The notes beneath the pieces are model-generated. The model did no database searches, had not been told where the DNA came from, and saw only the letters and a list, made by a program, of their open reading frames with translations. A program made the translations under genes and the position numbers. Of a stretch of DNA of 64,000 nt, positions 45,313-54,321 are shown piece by piece. How positions within the stretch are numbered: position 1 is the stretch's first letter; every line of letters starts with the position of its first letter. The stretch spans positions 56,409 through 120,408 of the forward strand of contig NZ_PCPG01000009.1 in NCBI RefSeq assembly GCF_002979655.1, written 5' to 3'. The DNA is from Microbacterium sp. MYb45. GTDB lineage: Bacteria > Actinomycetota > Actinomycetes > Actinomycetales > Microbacteriaceae.

Positions 45313-45945
45313 TCAGCTCTTCGCGCCGGTCAGGGCCAGCGTGCCGCCGAGCCCGATCATCATCACGCCGCCGGTGCCGGAGAGCGTCGACATGCGACGC
45401 GGCGAGCGGGCGAACCAGGCGCGCACGGTTCCGGCGGCGAGGGCCCACACGCTGTCGCAGACCAGTGCGAGCGTCTGGAAGGTGAGACCGAGCAGAAGAA
45501 GCTGGGCCCAGACCGGGCCGGCCGCCGGGACGACGAACTGCGGGAGCACGGCCACGAAGAACGCGATCGTCTTCGGGTTGGTCAGACCGACGATGAAGCC
45601 CTGGCGCAGCAGCTTCGCGGCGGAGGCCGGCGCTCGATCCGCATCAGGGACGTGGTCGTGACGGTGGCGGATCGCCTGTACGCCGAGCCAGACCAGGTAG
45701 GCGGCGCCGACGATCTTGATGAGGGTGAACGCCACCACGGAAGACGCGACGATGGCGCCGACCCCGAAGGCCACGGCGAGAACGGCCGGTACGGTGCCGA
45801 GGGCGTTGCCGACGACGCTGAGCACGCCGGCACGGCGACCGAGCGAGAGAGAGCGGCCGATCACGAACAGCACGCTCGGACCGGGGATGGCGATGATCAC
45901 GACGGAGGCGACGGCGAAGGCGACGAGGCTGTCGAGCGGGATCAT
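45313..45945 (-). CDS. LysE-family amino-acid exporter
   Basis: A 210-residue protein with five to six helices. IIAIPGPSVLFVIGRSLSLGRRAGVLSVVGNALG is the LysE/RhtB signature, and GFIVGLTNPKTIAFFVAVLPQF contains the conserved NPK. It exports amino acids or homoserine-lactone-like molecules; the substrate is not readable. I chose ATG at 45945 because family members start MIPLDSL; a GTG at 45960 is possible. It lies 33 bases from the small gene upstream. Confidence 0.9.
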   Translation of the reverse strand: MIPLDSLVAFAVASVVIIAIPGPSVLFVIGRSLSLGRRAGVLSVVGNALGTVPAVLAVAFGVGAIVASSVVAFTLIKIVGAAYLVWLGVQAIRHRHDHVPDADRAPASAAKLLRQGFIVGLTNPKTIAFFVAVLPQFVVPAAGPVWAQLLLLGLTFQTLALVCDSVWALAAGTVRAWFARSPRRMSTLSGTGGVMMIGLGGTLALTGAKS

Positions 45946-45978
45946 GAGCCGACCATACACCGGGGGGTCGAGCTCGGT

Positions 45979-46140
45979 TCAGCGGTAGCCGTGTCCGGAC
46001 TCGGCCCGCTGGTGGACGTCGCGGCCGCCGACGCGATTCCAGTCCGTCGGCGTGGGGTGGTAGCCGTCGCGACGGAGTTCGATGACGGTGGCGATAGTCG
46101 CCCATGCGACCAGAGCGAGGAGTGCGATGACGAGTATCAT
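45979..46140 (-). CDS. 53-residue membrane-anchored small protein
   Basis: An ATG at 46140 opens a 53-codon frame. Residues 1-20 form one helix (MILVIALLALVAWATIATVI), then a polar tail with ELRRDGYHPTPTDW and RVGGRD. The short RDGY-x3-PTDW segment looks like a small protein family common in Microbacteriaceae (recall, not verified). Function unknown. It is just upstream of the LysE gene on the same strand and divergent from the GlxA-type regulator. Confidence 0.7.
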   Translation of the reverse strand: MILVIALLALVAWATIATVIELRRDGYHPTPTDWNRVGGRDVHQRAESGHGYR

Positions 46141-46167
46141 GGCAGAAACGCTACGTTCGATGCCGAA

Positions 46168-46212
46168 CTGTCACGAGTGGCAGAATCGACTACCATCGTA
46201 TGAAAACTGCCA
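46168..46212 (+). promoter_or_regulatory. candidate binding sites for the GlxA-type regulator
   Basis: CTGTCACGAGTGGCAG (46168-46183) is a palindrome with one mismatch. TGGCAG (46178-46183) and CTGCCA (46207-46212) are inverted words each followed or flanked by AATCG. TGGCA half-sites are usual for AraC-type proteins. They lie before the regulator start at 46226. Confidence 0.4.
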
Positions 46213-46225
46213 ATCGGGAGTGTGC

Positions 46226-47197
46226 ATGAAGACAGTGGCCTGCGTCATCCAAGATGGCTTCGCGCCGTTCGAGTTCGGCGTCGCCTGCGAGGCGTTCGGA
46301 CTCGATCGATCCAGCGACGGCGTGCCGAACTTCGACTTCCGCATCGTCGCCCCGCGCGCGGGTGTCGTGCAGTCGAAGATCGGCTTCTCCGTCAACGTCG
46401 AGCACGACCTGGCCTTCGCGTACGAAGCCGACCTCGTGGTGTTCTGCCCGCTCCCTCGCGAGCGCTGGGGCGACATCGATCCGCTCCTGCTCGACGTCGC
46501 CCGGCACGCGGTCGACCGCGGCGCCTGGGTGATGAGCGTCTGCAGCGGGTCGTTCATCCTCGCCGCCGCCGGCGTGCTCGACGGACGTCGGGCGACGACG
46601 CACTGGATGTACGCGCACGTCATGGCCGACATGTACCCGCAGATCGACATCGACCCCGACGTGCTCTTCGTGCAGGACGGGAAGATCATCACCAGCGCCG
46701 GCACCGCCGCCGGGATCGACGCCTGCCTGCACCTGCTCCGGCAGGAGGTGGGTGCCGAGCTCACGAACCGCATCGCGCGCCGCATGGTGGTGCCGCCGCA
46801 GCGTGACGGCGGCCAGGCGCAGTTCATCGACCGTCCGATCCCCGTGGTCGCCACCGACTCGCTCGCCGCGGTCGCCGACTGGGCCGTCGAGCACCTCCGC
46901 GACGACCTCGGTGTCGATCAGCTCGCGGCCAGGGCACTGATGTCACCGCGAACCTTCGCCCGGCGCTTCAAGGCCGAGTACGGGGCGACGCCCGCCGCGT
47001 GGCTCGCGCGCCAGCGCATCATCCACGCGCAGCGGATGCTGGAGCGCACCGACCTTCCGCTCGACCACATCGCCGACGAATGCGGCTTCGGCTCGGCGGC
47101 GGTGCTCCGACAGAACTTCGCACGGGTCCTCGGACTCACCCCCACGGCCTACCGCGCGCGGTTCTCCTGCGCGTCGGACGAGTCTTCGGCGGCGTGA
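46226..47197 (+). CDS. GlxA-type AraC regulator with DJ-1/PfpI domain
   Basis: A 323-residue regulator. The N-terminal 190 residues are a DJ-1/PfpI amidase-like fold, with the nucleophile-elbow cysteine in MSVCSGSFILAAAGVLDGR (about residue 104). The C-terminal AraC domain shows VDQLAARALMSPRTFARRFK and LDHIADECGFGSAAVLRQNF, ending GLTPTAYR. Members sense amines or amides, although the enzyme site is often inactive. I start at 46226, where the domain begins (TVACVIQDGFAPFEFG). Target genes are unknown; the divergent small protein/LysE pair is a candidate. Confidence 0.9.
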   Translation: MKTVACVIQDGFAPFEFGVACEAFGLDRSSDGVPNFDFRIVAPRAGVVQSKIGFSVNVEHDLAFAYEADLVVFCPLPRERWGDIDPLLLDVARHAVDRGAWVMSVCSGSFILAAAGVLDGRRATTHWMYAHVMADMYPQIDIDPDVLFVQDGKIITSAGTAAGIDACLHLLRQEVGAELTNRIARRMVVPPQRDGGQAQFIDRPIPVVATDSLAAVADWAVEHLRDDLGVDQLAARALMSPRTFARRFKAEYGATPAAWLARQRIIHAQRMLERTDLPLDHIADECGFGSAAVLRQNFARVLGLTPTAYRARFSCASDESSAA

Positions 47198-47210
47198 GCG
47201 GGCGCTCCGG

Positions 47211-48218
47211 TCAGAGCGCCCTGGTGGTCGAACGCTCGACCAGTGAGCAGGGCAGCAGCACGTGCGCGGCGTCCTGTTCGGGCGCGGCGAGACGCGCGAG
47301 CAGCAGCTCGACGGCGCCGTGCGCCATGTCGAGGATCGGCTGGCGCACCGTCGTCAGATCGAAGGCCTGCCACGACGACATCGCGACATCGTCGAACCCG
47401 AGCACCGACACCTCGTCGGGCACGCCGATTCCGAGCGCCTTCGCGGCGTTCAGGGCGCCGAAGGCCACGAGGTCGTTGTGGCAGAAGAGCGCGGTGGGGG
47501 GCTCCGGCAGCTGCAGCAGGCGAGTCGCCGCCTCGAACGCCCTCGTGTAGTCGAGGTCGGCGACGTCGAGCAGCGACGGGTCGAACACGACCCCGGCGGC
47601 ATCGAGCTCCGAGAGGAACCCCTCGTGTCGGTCGCGGACGGAGGTCGTGCCGAGCGGGCCGGCGATCACTCCGATGCGTCGATGTCCGAGGGATGCGAGG
47701 TGACGGCCCGCGATGCGACCCCCGTCGATGTTGTCGGGAGAGATCGAGTCGTTGTCGGGCACGGCGCCGGGGCCCATCGTCACCGCGGGAACGCCGAGCG
47801 ATACGATGCGACCCTCGTCATCGGGCGAGAGCAGCGTCGTCGTGAGGATGACGCCGTCCACGTTCGTCTCCCGCAGGGTCCGCGCGAGGTCCTCGGTGGT
47901 GTCGGCGCGACCGCTGAGGATGAGAGCGCGGTATCCGGCTCGGTTGAGATCATCGCTGATCGTGTGCAGCAGTTCGGCGTAGTAACTGTTGCGCGGGTCG
48001 CCCAGCACGACGCCGATCGTCTGGGTGCGGCTGGTGACGAGGCTTCGGGCGCTGAGGTTGGGGCGGTAGTCGAGCTGCTGGATGGCCGCCTCGACCTTGG
48101 CGCGCACTCGCTCCGACACGCCCTCATGGCCGTTGACGATGCGGGACACCGTCGTCTGTGACACGCCTGCCGCTCGGGCGACGTCGACGCTGGTCACACC
48201 GCGGGACTTCGGCGGCAT
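47211..48218 (-). CDS. LacI-family repressor, orphan
   Basis: A 335-residue repressor. VTSVDVARAAGVSQTTVSRIVNG is the helix-turn-helix and NLSARSLVTSRTQTIGVVLGDPRNSYYAELL the hinge and core entry; SVLGFDDVAMSSWQAFDLTTVRQP is typical of the effector core. No sugar genes adjoin it, so its targets lie elsewhere in the genome. It ends 13 bases from the GlxA-type gene in convergent orientation. Confidence 0.92.
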   Translation of the reverse strand: MPPKSRGVTSVDVARAAGVSQTTVSRIVNGHEGVSERVRAKVEAAIQQLDYRPNLSARSLVTSRTQTIGVVLGDPRNSYYAELLHTISDDLNRAGYRALILSGRADTTEDLARTLRETNVDGVILTTTLLSPDDEGRIVSLGVPAVTMGPGAVPDNDSISPDNIDGGRIAGRHLASLGHRRIGVIAGPLGTTSVRDRHEGFLSELDAAGVVFDPSLLDVADLDYTRAFEAATRLLQLPEPPTALFCHNDLVAFGALNAAKALGIGVPDEVSVLGFDDVAMSSWQAFDLTTVRQPILDMAHGAVELLLARLAAPEQDAAHVLLPCSLVERSTTRAL

Positions 48219-48337
48219 GGGCCCTCCTCTTCCGTGCCGGGCTTCCCATGCTAGACCGCGGGGTGGCGCGGAATGACTACGCAGTCCTCGGCGTGGCGCA
48301 TCCGTCGCATGCACCCGGTGATGCGCGGAGCGTGCGC

Positions 48338-49039
48338 TCAGACGCTCCAGTGCGCCGGTGTGGGGAGCGCGTGATCGCGAACCTCGAGGCCTGTGGGGGT
48401 GACGGATGCCGTCGCATAGAGGAGCGACTGCGTGGGGTACCCGTGCGGGCGGTTGTCGCGGATGATCGCGCGGTCGTCTTCGGGGGGCAGTTCGGTCGAG
48501 GACGCCAGCAGCGCGGTCCATTCGGCCGTCCAGTCCGGGCTGTCGGCCGTCGGACCCAGAGCACGGAACTCCGGCAGCCAGGCCTCGATCCGCGGAGTCG
48601 TCTCGTCGTCGAGGTCGTCGTGCGCGATCATGTGCGTGCCCGGATCGATGGGCGTCTCGCGCAGCTCGACGCCGTCCCATGACAGCACGCGCGCACCTTC
48701 GGGACCGACCTCCAGCAGGTTGAAGCCGTGCATGGGGAGCGGGGCGACGGGGGAGCGGCCCATGACCGATTCCAGTGCGAGGGATCCGCGGGAGACGGCG
48801 TGCGCATCGGGGAGGTCGCGCACGTCGGCGCGGTTCAGCAGCACGGCCAGCCGCCGTTCCGCGGGGTTCGCGGCGAGCCAGGCTCCGCCCGCGCGACGAT
48901 CCCGGATCCCGATCACGCCCGAATACCGCTCCGGCCACCAGGGGCCGAGGGCGTCCCATTCCCGCTGCGGGTCTTCGTCACGCACCGCCAAGAGCCTCGC
49001 GACACCGGCATTCTCGACATCGATCACGACCGTGCACAC
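48338..49039 (-). CDS. NRDE-family protein
   Basis: A 233-residue protein of the NRDE/TANGO2 family. The first residues after a GTG start are CTVVIDVEN, placing the N-terminal cysteine nucleophile of this Ntn-hydrolase-like fold. RDEDPQREWDALGPWWPERYSGVIGIRDRRAGGAWLAAN carries the NRDE-equivalent motif and the GG-TW region (here GGAWL). The biochemical role is unclear. It is divergent from coaBC with 69 bases between them. Confidence 0.85.
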   Translation of the reverse strand: MCTVVIDVENAGVARLLAVRDEDPQREWDALGPWWPERYSGVIGIRDRRAGGAWLAANPAERRLAVLLNRADVRDLPDAHAVSRGSLALESVMGRSPVAPLPMHGFNLLEVGPEGARVLSWDGVELRETPIDPGTHMIAHDDLDDETTPRIEAWLPEFRALGPTADSPDWTAEWTALLASSTELPPEDDRAIIRDNRPHGYPTQSLLYATASVTPTGLEVRDHALPTPAHWSV

Positions 49040-49108
49040 GGGTCCAAGTCTAGGTCGAGGGCGACGACGTCGGCCCCACGGCGGCGGATGCTGCGGCAGA
49101 ATCGAGAT

Positions 49109-50308
49109 GTGAACATCGTCGTCGGAGTCACGGGCGGCATCGCCGCGTACAAGACGGTGCACCTCGTGCGCCTGCTCACGAAGGGCGGGCACGACGTGAC
49201 CGTGGTGCCCACCGAGGATGCGCTGCGCTTCGTCGGGCTGCCGACGTGGGAGGCGATCAGTCGCCACCCGGTCACCACGAGTGTGCACGACGACGTGGCC
49301 AAGGTGCGGCACGTCGCACTCGGCCAGGCCGCCGAGCTTGTGATCGTGGCGCCGGCGACCGCGAACTCGATCGCCAAGATCACCGCCGGTCTCGCCGACG
49401 ACCTCCTGGGTACGACCCTGCTCGCCACCGAGGCTCCGGTGCTGATCGCGCCGGCCATGCACGCCGAGATGTGGCGGAACAGGGCCACGCAGGCGAACAT
49501 CGCGACGCTGCGGGAGCGCGGCGTGCACGTCGTCGGCCCGGCCGACGGAGAGCTCGCGGGCGGCGACAGCGGACCAGGACGGATGTCGGAGCCCGAGGAG
49601 ATCTTCGCGGCAGCCCAAGCGCTGCTGGACCCCGGCGACCTCGCCGGGGTGCGGGTCGTCGTCTCGGCCGGGGGCACGCGCGAGCCCATCGACCCCGTAC
49701 GCTTCCTCGGCAACCGGTCCAGCGGCAGGCAGGGGGCGGCCCTCGCCGCCGAGGCCGCCGCACGTGGCGCCGAGGTGACCCTGGTCGCGGCGAACATCGC
49801 GGGTGACGTGCTCGCCGAGGCGCGGCATCCGTCCATCCGCGTCGTCTCCGTCGGTGCGGCCGCCGAGCTCGCCGAAGCGATGAAGCGCGAGGCCGCAGCG
49901 GCCGATGTGGTCGTGATGGCGGCGGCCGTGGCCGACTATCGGCCGGTGGAGGTCTCGAACCGCAAGCTCACCAAGGAGGCGGGGGGAGTGCCGACCATCG
50001 AGCTGGTCGAGAACGAGGACATCGTCGCCGCACTCGCGGCGGCGCGGAAGCCCGGGCAGCTCGTCATCGCCTTCGCCGCGGAGATCCCGGAAGATGAGGC
50101 GGAACTCCTCGCCCGCGCTCGCCGCAAGCAGCAGCGCAAGGGTGTCGACCTGCTCGTGGTGAACGAGGTCGGCTGGGAGCGCGGGTTCGAGAGGGCCGAG
50201 AACACCGTGCACATCCTCGGGCCGGGCGGGACGGAAGCGGGCGTGGCCTCCGGGTCGAAACGTGCGGTCGCGGCCGCGATCTGGGACGCCGTCGCGCAGG
50301 AGCGCTGA
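49109..50308 (+). CDS. coaBC: CoaBC: phosphopantothenoylcysteine decarboxylase/phosphopantothenate-cysteine ligase
   Basis: A 399-residue bifunctional enzyme of coenzyme A synthesis: CoaB joins cysteine to phosphopantothenate and CoaC decarboxylates the product with FMN. NIVVGVTGGIAAYKTVHLVRLL is the CoaC flavin start, PATANSIAKITAGLADDLL holds the active-site segment, and APAMHAEMW the conserved PAMN-like loop (PAMH here). The CoaB half begins at about residue 185 with VVVSAGGTREPIDPVRFLGNRSSG. The GTG start at 49109 is fixed by the flavin motif. It precedes clpB by 127 bases. Confidence 0.95.
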   Translation: MNIVVGVTGGIAAYKTVHLVRLLTKGGHDVTVVPTEDALRFVGLPTWEAISRHPVTTSVHDDVAKVRHVALGQAAELVIVAPATANSIAKITAGLADDLLGTTLLATEAPVLIAPAMHAEMWRNRATQANIATLRERGVHVVGPADGELAGGDSGPGRMSEPEEIFAAAQALLDPGDLAGVRVVVSAGGTREPIDPVRFLGNRSSGRQGAALAAEAAARGAEVTLVAANIAGDVLAEARHPSIRVVSVGAAAELAEAMKREAAAADVVVMAAAVADYRPVEVSNRKLTKEAGGVPTIELVENEDIVAALAAARKPGQLVIAFAAEIPEDEAELLARARRKQQRKGVDLLVVNEVGWERGFERAENTVHILGPGGTEAGVASGSKRAVAAAIWDAVAQER

Positions 50309-50349
50309 CGGGAGGCTGGGGCTGGAACAGAATCTCGGCGAGTGCTAAA

Positions 50350-50370
50350 CTTGAGTCAACAAGACTCAAC
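50350..50370. promoter_or_regulatory. HAIR element, HspR operator of clpB
   Basis: CTTGAGT-N7-ACTCAAC matches the HAIR consensus at 13 of 14 positions. It directly follows a possible -10 box TAAACT (50346-50351), so it covers the transcription start. The clpB ATG is 65 bases downstream. Confidence 0.88.
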
Positions 50371-50378
50371 TTTTACCC

Positions 50379-50406
50379 CGTCTCCCGATCCGGAAGGCGG
50401 GAGACG
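50379..50406 (+). other. 5' UTR hairpin of clpB
   Basis: CGTCTCCC (50379-50386) pairs with GGGAGACG (50399-50406) around 12 bases, 29 bases before the start codon. It could influence translation, but no regulator is implied. Confidence 0.4.
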
Positions 50407-50435
50407 ACCAGAAGGAGCATCTCCAGGAGGAGCGC

Positions 50436-52655
50436 ATGACCACCCCGCAGACCGGCAACCAGAACCAAGACCAGCAGTCCGCCCTCGAGCAGTTCGGCAT
50501 CAACCTGACCGACCGCGCCCGCGAGGGCAAGCTCGACCCCGTGATCGGACGCGACAGCGAGATCCGTCGCGTGAGCCAGGTCCTCACCCGCCGCACCAAG
50601 AACAACCCGGTGCTGATCGGCGAGCCCGGCGTCGGCAAGACCGCCGTCGTCGAGGGTCTCGCCCAGCGCATCGTCGCGGGCGACGTGGCCGAGTCGCTCA
50701 AGGACAAGGAGCTGGTCACGCTCGACATCTCCGCCCTCGTGGCCGGCGCCATGTACCGCGGGCAGTTCGAGGAGCGGCTGAAGCAGGTCCTCAAGGAGAT
50801 CACCGAGTCCGACGGTCAGGTCATCACGTTCATCGACGAGCTGCACGTGCTGATGGGCGCGGGCGGCGGCGAAGGATCGGTCGCGGCCTCCAACATGCTC
50901 AAGCCCATGCTGGCCCGCGGCGAGCTGCGGCTGATCGGTGCGACGACGCTCAACGAGTACCGCGAGTTCATCGAGAAGGATGCCGCGCTCGAGCGTCGCT
51001 TCCAGCAGGTGTACGTCGGCGAGCCCACGGTCGAGGACACCATCGCGATCCTCCGCGGGCTCAAGGGGCGCTACGAGGCGCACCACGGAGTCACGATCTC
51101 CGACAGCGCCCTCGTCGCCGCTGCCGCGCTCTCGAACCGGTACCTTCCTGCGCGTCAGCTCCCCGACAAGGCCATCGACCTGATCGACGAGTCGATGTCT
51201 CGGCTCAAGATGGAGATCGACTCCTCGCCGGTCGAGATCGACCAGCTCAAGCGCCAGGTCGACCGGCTGAAGCTGGAGGAGCTGGCCCTCAAGCGTGAGA
51301 AGGATGCCGCATCGAAGGAGCGCCTCGGCGCTCTGCGCGAGCAGCTCGTCGGCATGGAGAAGGAACTCGCGGAGCTGGAGGCCCGGTGGGCGCGTGAGCG
51401 TCAGGGGCTGAACCGGGTCGGCGAGCTCAAGAAGCAGCTCGACGACGCGATCACGCAGCGCGACCTCGCCATGCGCAACGCCGACTACACCAAGGCCTCG
51501 AAGCTGGAGTACGAGACCATCAAGCGCCTGGAGCGCGACATCGCCGAAGCCGAGCAGGCCGAGGCCGCGACCCCTGCCGAACCGCGCATGGTCAACGAGC
51601 AGGTCACCGAAGAGGACATCGCCGCGGTCATCGCCGCGTGGACCGGCATCCCCGTGGGTCGTCTGCTGCAGGGTGAGAGCGAGAAGCTGCTGCACCTCGA
51701 GAGTGAGCTCGGCAAGCGCCTGATCGGACAGAAGGATGCCGTCAAGGCGGTGTCGGATGCTGTTCGGCGCTCTCGTGCCGGCATCAGCGACCCCGGGCGT
51801 CCGACCGGGTCGTTCCTGTTCCTCGGACCGACCGGTGTCGGTAAGACCGAGCTGGCCAAGGCGCTGGCGGAGTTCCTGTTCGACGACGAGCACTCCATGG
51901 TGCGCATCGACATGTCGGAGTACGGCGAGAAGCACTCGGTGTCGCGGCTCGTCGGTGCCCCTCCGGGATACATCGGCTACGAACAGGGTGGTCAGCTGAC
52001 CGAGGCGGTGCGGCGTCGTCCGTACAGCGTGATCCTGCTCGACGAGGTCGAGAAGGCGCACCCCGAGGTGTTCGACGTGCTGCTGCAGGTGCTCGACGAC
52101 GGTCGCCTCACCGATGGCCAGGGTCGCACGGTCGACTTCTCGAACGTCATCCTGATCCTCACGTCGAACCTCGGCTCGCCGATCCTCATCGATCCGGTGC
52201 TGTCGCCCGAGGCCAAGCGCGAGCAGGTGATGGCGCTCGTGCGACAGGCGTTCCGCCCGGAGTTCCTGAACCGTCTCGACGACATCGTGATGTTCTCGGC
52301 CCTGAGCGAAGACGACCTCGCGCAGATCGTCGAACTCTCGGTCGACCAGCTGCACGACCGCCTGAAGGACCGCCGTCTCACGCTCGCCGTGACGCCGGAT
52401 GCCCGGTCGTGGCTCGCCGAGCGCGGGTACGACCCGATGTTCGGTGCGCGGCCGCTGCGCCGCCTCATCCAGAGCGAGGTGCAGAACAAGCTGGCGACCG
52501 CGCTGCTCTCCGGCGGTGTGCGCGACGGCGACACCGTGCGGGTGGATGTCGGTGCCGACGGTGCGGGCCTCGTGCTCACGTCGACGACGCCCGAGCCCGC
52601 GCCCGAGGACGACGATGATGACGACGTGATCGAGGCGGAGCTGCTCGACGACTGA
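50436..52655 (+). CDS. clpB: ClpB-type disaggregase lacking the N-terminal domain
   Basis: A 739-residue Hsp100 ATPase that rescues aggregates with DnaK. The first AAA+ module begins almost at once: [19 protein letters not shown], Walker [18 protein letters not shown] (about residue 67). A coiled middle domain spans about 260-390, and the second Walker A is [17 protein letters not shown] (about 466). Full ClpB is usually 850-880 residues with a Clp-N domain first; here about 140 residues are missing and replaced by a short polar tail. The C-terminus is acidic ([16 protein letters not shown]). It follows a HAIR element, so it is probably HspR-controlled. Confidence 0.94.
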   Translation: MTTPQTGNQNQDQQSALEQFGINLTDRAREGKLDPVIGRDSEIRRVSQVLTRRTKNNPVLIGEPGVGKTAVVEGLAQRIVAGDVAESLKDKELVTLDISALVAGAMYRGQFEERLKQVLKEITESDGQVITFIDELHVLMGAGGGEGSVAASNMLKPMLARGELRLIGATTLNEYREFIEKDAALERRFQQVYVGEPTVEDTIAILRGLKGRYEAHHGVTISDSALVAAAALSNRYLPARQLPDKAIDLIDESMSRLKMEIDSSPVEIDQLKRQVDRLKLEELALKREKDAASKERLGALREQLVGMEKELAELEARWARERQGLNRVGELKKQLDDAITQRDLAMRNADYTKASKLEYETIKRLERDIAEAEQAEAATPAEPRMVNEQVTEEDIAAVIAAWTGIPVGRLLQGESEKLLHLESELGKRLIGQKDAVKAVSDAVRRSRAGISDPGRPTGSFLFLGPTGVGKTELAKALAEFLFDDEHSMVRIDMSEYGEKHSVSRLVGAPPGYIGYEQGGQLTEAVRRRPYSVILLDEVEKAHPEVFDVLLQVLDDGRLTDGQGRTVDFSNVILILTSNLGSPILIDPVLSPEAKREQVMALVRQAFRPEFLNRLDDIVMFSALSEDDLAQIVELSVDQLHDRLKDRRLTLAVTPDARSWLAERGYDPMFGARPLRRLIQSEVQNKLATALLSGGVRDGDTVRVDVGADGAGLVLTSTTPEPAPEDDDDDDVIEAELLDD

Positions 52656-52690
52656 GTCGTTCCCTTCCGGAGCCGCGCGACCGCCGCACG

Positions 52691-52769
52691 TTCTGAAGGA
52701 GAACTCACGCTACGAAGGAGCGGATGCTGCACAGCATCCTTCCCGGCGTGAGTTCTCCTTCATTTCGGG
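52691..52769. repeat. 79-bp palindromic repeat element, copy 1
   Basis: The outer arms TGAAGGAGAACTCACGC (52694-52710) and its exact complement (52746-52762) enclose an inner hairpin GGATGCT/AGCATCC. It differs from copy 2 at 54225-54303 in four bases. It holds the stop codon of the membrane transporter. It may act as a terminator for that gene and for clpB. Confidence 0.85.
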
Positions 52770-54055
52770 CGGGTGGTCACGGTGTCCTGTGAGCGAAGGA
52801 GCGTCCGAAGCGCAGCCAGGTTCGCCACGCTGAAGAGGAGCCTGACGAGGAGCAGAGCGGCCCACAGTCCTACCGCGCTCGGGGCTGCGAACCGGCCGAT
52901 GATCAGCGTGGCGGGTGCGAGCACCAGATAGGTGAGGATCAGCCCGAGCAGTCCGGCTGTGGCGCCGAAGGTGACCTTCATGTAGGCGAACAGGGATCCG
53001 GAGAACGGCTCCAGCAGCAGCTGCAGAGCAATGAGGAGCCCCAGCACCGGATCGCCCACCGGGCTCAGGCCGAACGCGGAGAGCAGGATGAGGGACAGCG
53101 CGAGGGGGACGACGAAGATGCCGACGACGCCGTACGACGCCACCCGGTACCTCGGCTCCCGAGCGCGATCCTGCAGGGTCATCCTTCCGGCGGTCTGGCC
53201 GATCATCTTCAGCGGGATGATGATGGTGCGGCACAGCGCGACGCCGGCGGCGACCTGTGCGGCGACTTCGACGGAGATGCTGGCCGCGACCAGTTGCGCG
53301 ACCATGAAGAGCACCATGAAGACCGCGCCGTCGAGAGAGTTGAGAACTCGATCCCCGATGCGGCGAAGCGAGAAATCGGGGGCGCGGAGAATGCGAACCC
53401 GGATTCCGGCTCGGAGTAGTCGCCGCCGACGTTCCCAGAGCATGGCGATGACCATGAGCGAGGCGAGCGCCGACTGCAGCGCGATGGCGAGGATCGGACT
53501 CGGGATGAGCAGGACGACGGCCAGGCCGAGCGCCAGACCGATCAGCGATCGGGTGAGGGTGATCGTCAGGTTGTCCTTCTCGCGGCCGAGGTGCTGGAAA
53601 GCGGCAGCGAGAACGCTGGTATGCGACGACAGGATGTTCGCCGGAAGCTGCACGACCAGCGCCACCCACAGTGCGACCGCGAGGACCGAGCCGGAGGGTG
53701 AGGCATAGGTGAGTGCGACGCCCGCTGCGGCGCTGATCGCGACGACGATGACAGACACCGCCGAGGCGAGGCGAAGGTTGCCGGCGATGGCATCCGCGAT
53801 CCGGACGGGATCGGTGCGGGCCTGACCCAGATCACGCAGAGTGCCGATCCCCACGCCGACGTTGATGAGCGTGCCGAGCCCGCTGATGGTCGCCGTCGTG
53901 CCGATGATGGCGGCGAAGTCGGTTCTTCCTGTCGCGAGAGCCACCGCCAGCAGGATGAACGACGTGCCGAGAGGGATGACCTGCGCCAGCATCATGGGCG
54001 TCGCGTGTTTCAGCACGCGGGACATGTCCTGCGTCCACTCGGGGAATGCGGTCAT
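52760..54055 (-). CDS. MOP-superfamily multi-spanning transporter (MATE/flippase-like)
   Basis: A 431-residue protein with about 12 helices and almost no soluble domain. HATPMMLAQVIPLGTSFILLA opens it, and GLGTLINVGVGIGTLRDLGQA lies in the second hairpin, in the manner of MOP-fold flippases and MATE exporters. I cannot choose between them. The start follows GGAGG at 8 bases. Its last codons (RPK-stop) run into a palindromic element, and a second copy lies 170 bases before its start, so the gene may be a mobile or recently inserted cassette (inference). Confidence 0.7.
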   Translation of the reverse strand: MTAFPEWTQDMSRVLKHATPMMLAQVIPLGTSFILLAVALATGRTDFAAIIGTTATISGLGTLINVGVGIGTLRDLGQARTDPVRIADAIAGNLRLASAVSVIVVAISAAAGVALTYASPSGSVLAVALWVALVVQLPANILSSHTSVLAAAFQHLGREKDNLTITLTRSLIGLALGLAVVLLIPSPILAIALQSALASLMVIAMLWERRRRLLRAGIRVRILRAPDFSLRRIGDRVLNSLDGAVFMVLFMVAQLVAASISVEVAAQVAAGVALCRTIIIPLKMIGQTAGRMTLQDRAREPRYRVASYGVVGIFVVPLALSLILLSAFGLSPVGDPVLGLLIALQLLLEPFSGSLFAYMKVTFGATAGLLGLILTYLVLAPATLIIGRFAAPSAVGLWAALLLVRLLFSVANLAALRTLLRSQDTVTTRPK

Positions 54056-54224
54056 CTCGTCCTCCGTGCGGAATGCGTCACCGGCGAACGCTGTAGATCC
54101 GCGCTTATACGACGATAGAAACCAGACAGACACCGTCGCGAGCTCTGTCGCACGAGAGTGCCGGTGTATCGGCGGCGGTACTGCTTGTCAGCACCGGCGG
54201 ATGAGTTGCGAGTCCGGCCTCACT

Positions 54225-54303
54225 TTCTGAAGGAGAACTCACGCAATGAAGGAGCGGATGCTGCGGAGCATCCTTCCCGGCGTGAGTTCTCCTTCATTTC
54301 GGG
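54225..54303. repeat. 79-bp palindromic repeat element, copy 2
   Basis: The outer arms (54228-54244 and 54280-54296) are the same perfect 17-bp pair as in copy 1, in the same orientation. It lies between the start of the transporter and the end of the UvrA-like gene (54322), 19 bases from that stop. Confidence 0.85.
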
Positions 54304-54321
54304 AGAGTCGTCGCGCTGCGA

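Noticed and set aside
50373..52355. 660-codon minus-strand frame opposite clpB
   Set aside because: A shadow frame: composition follows the third codon positions of clpB and no domain is visible. The same applies to long frames opposite dnaK (9067-10641), tctA (15497-17077) and the UvrA-like to LysR region (55714-58287).
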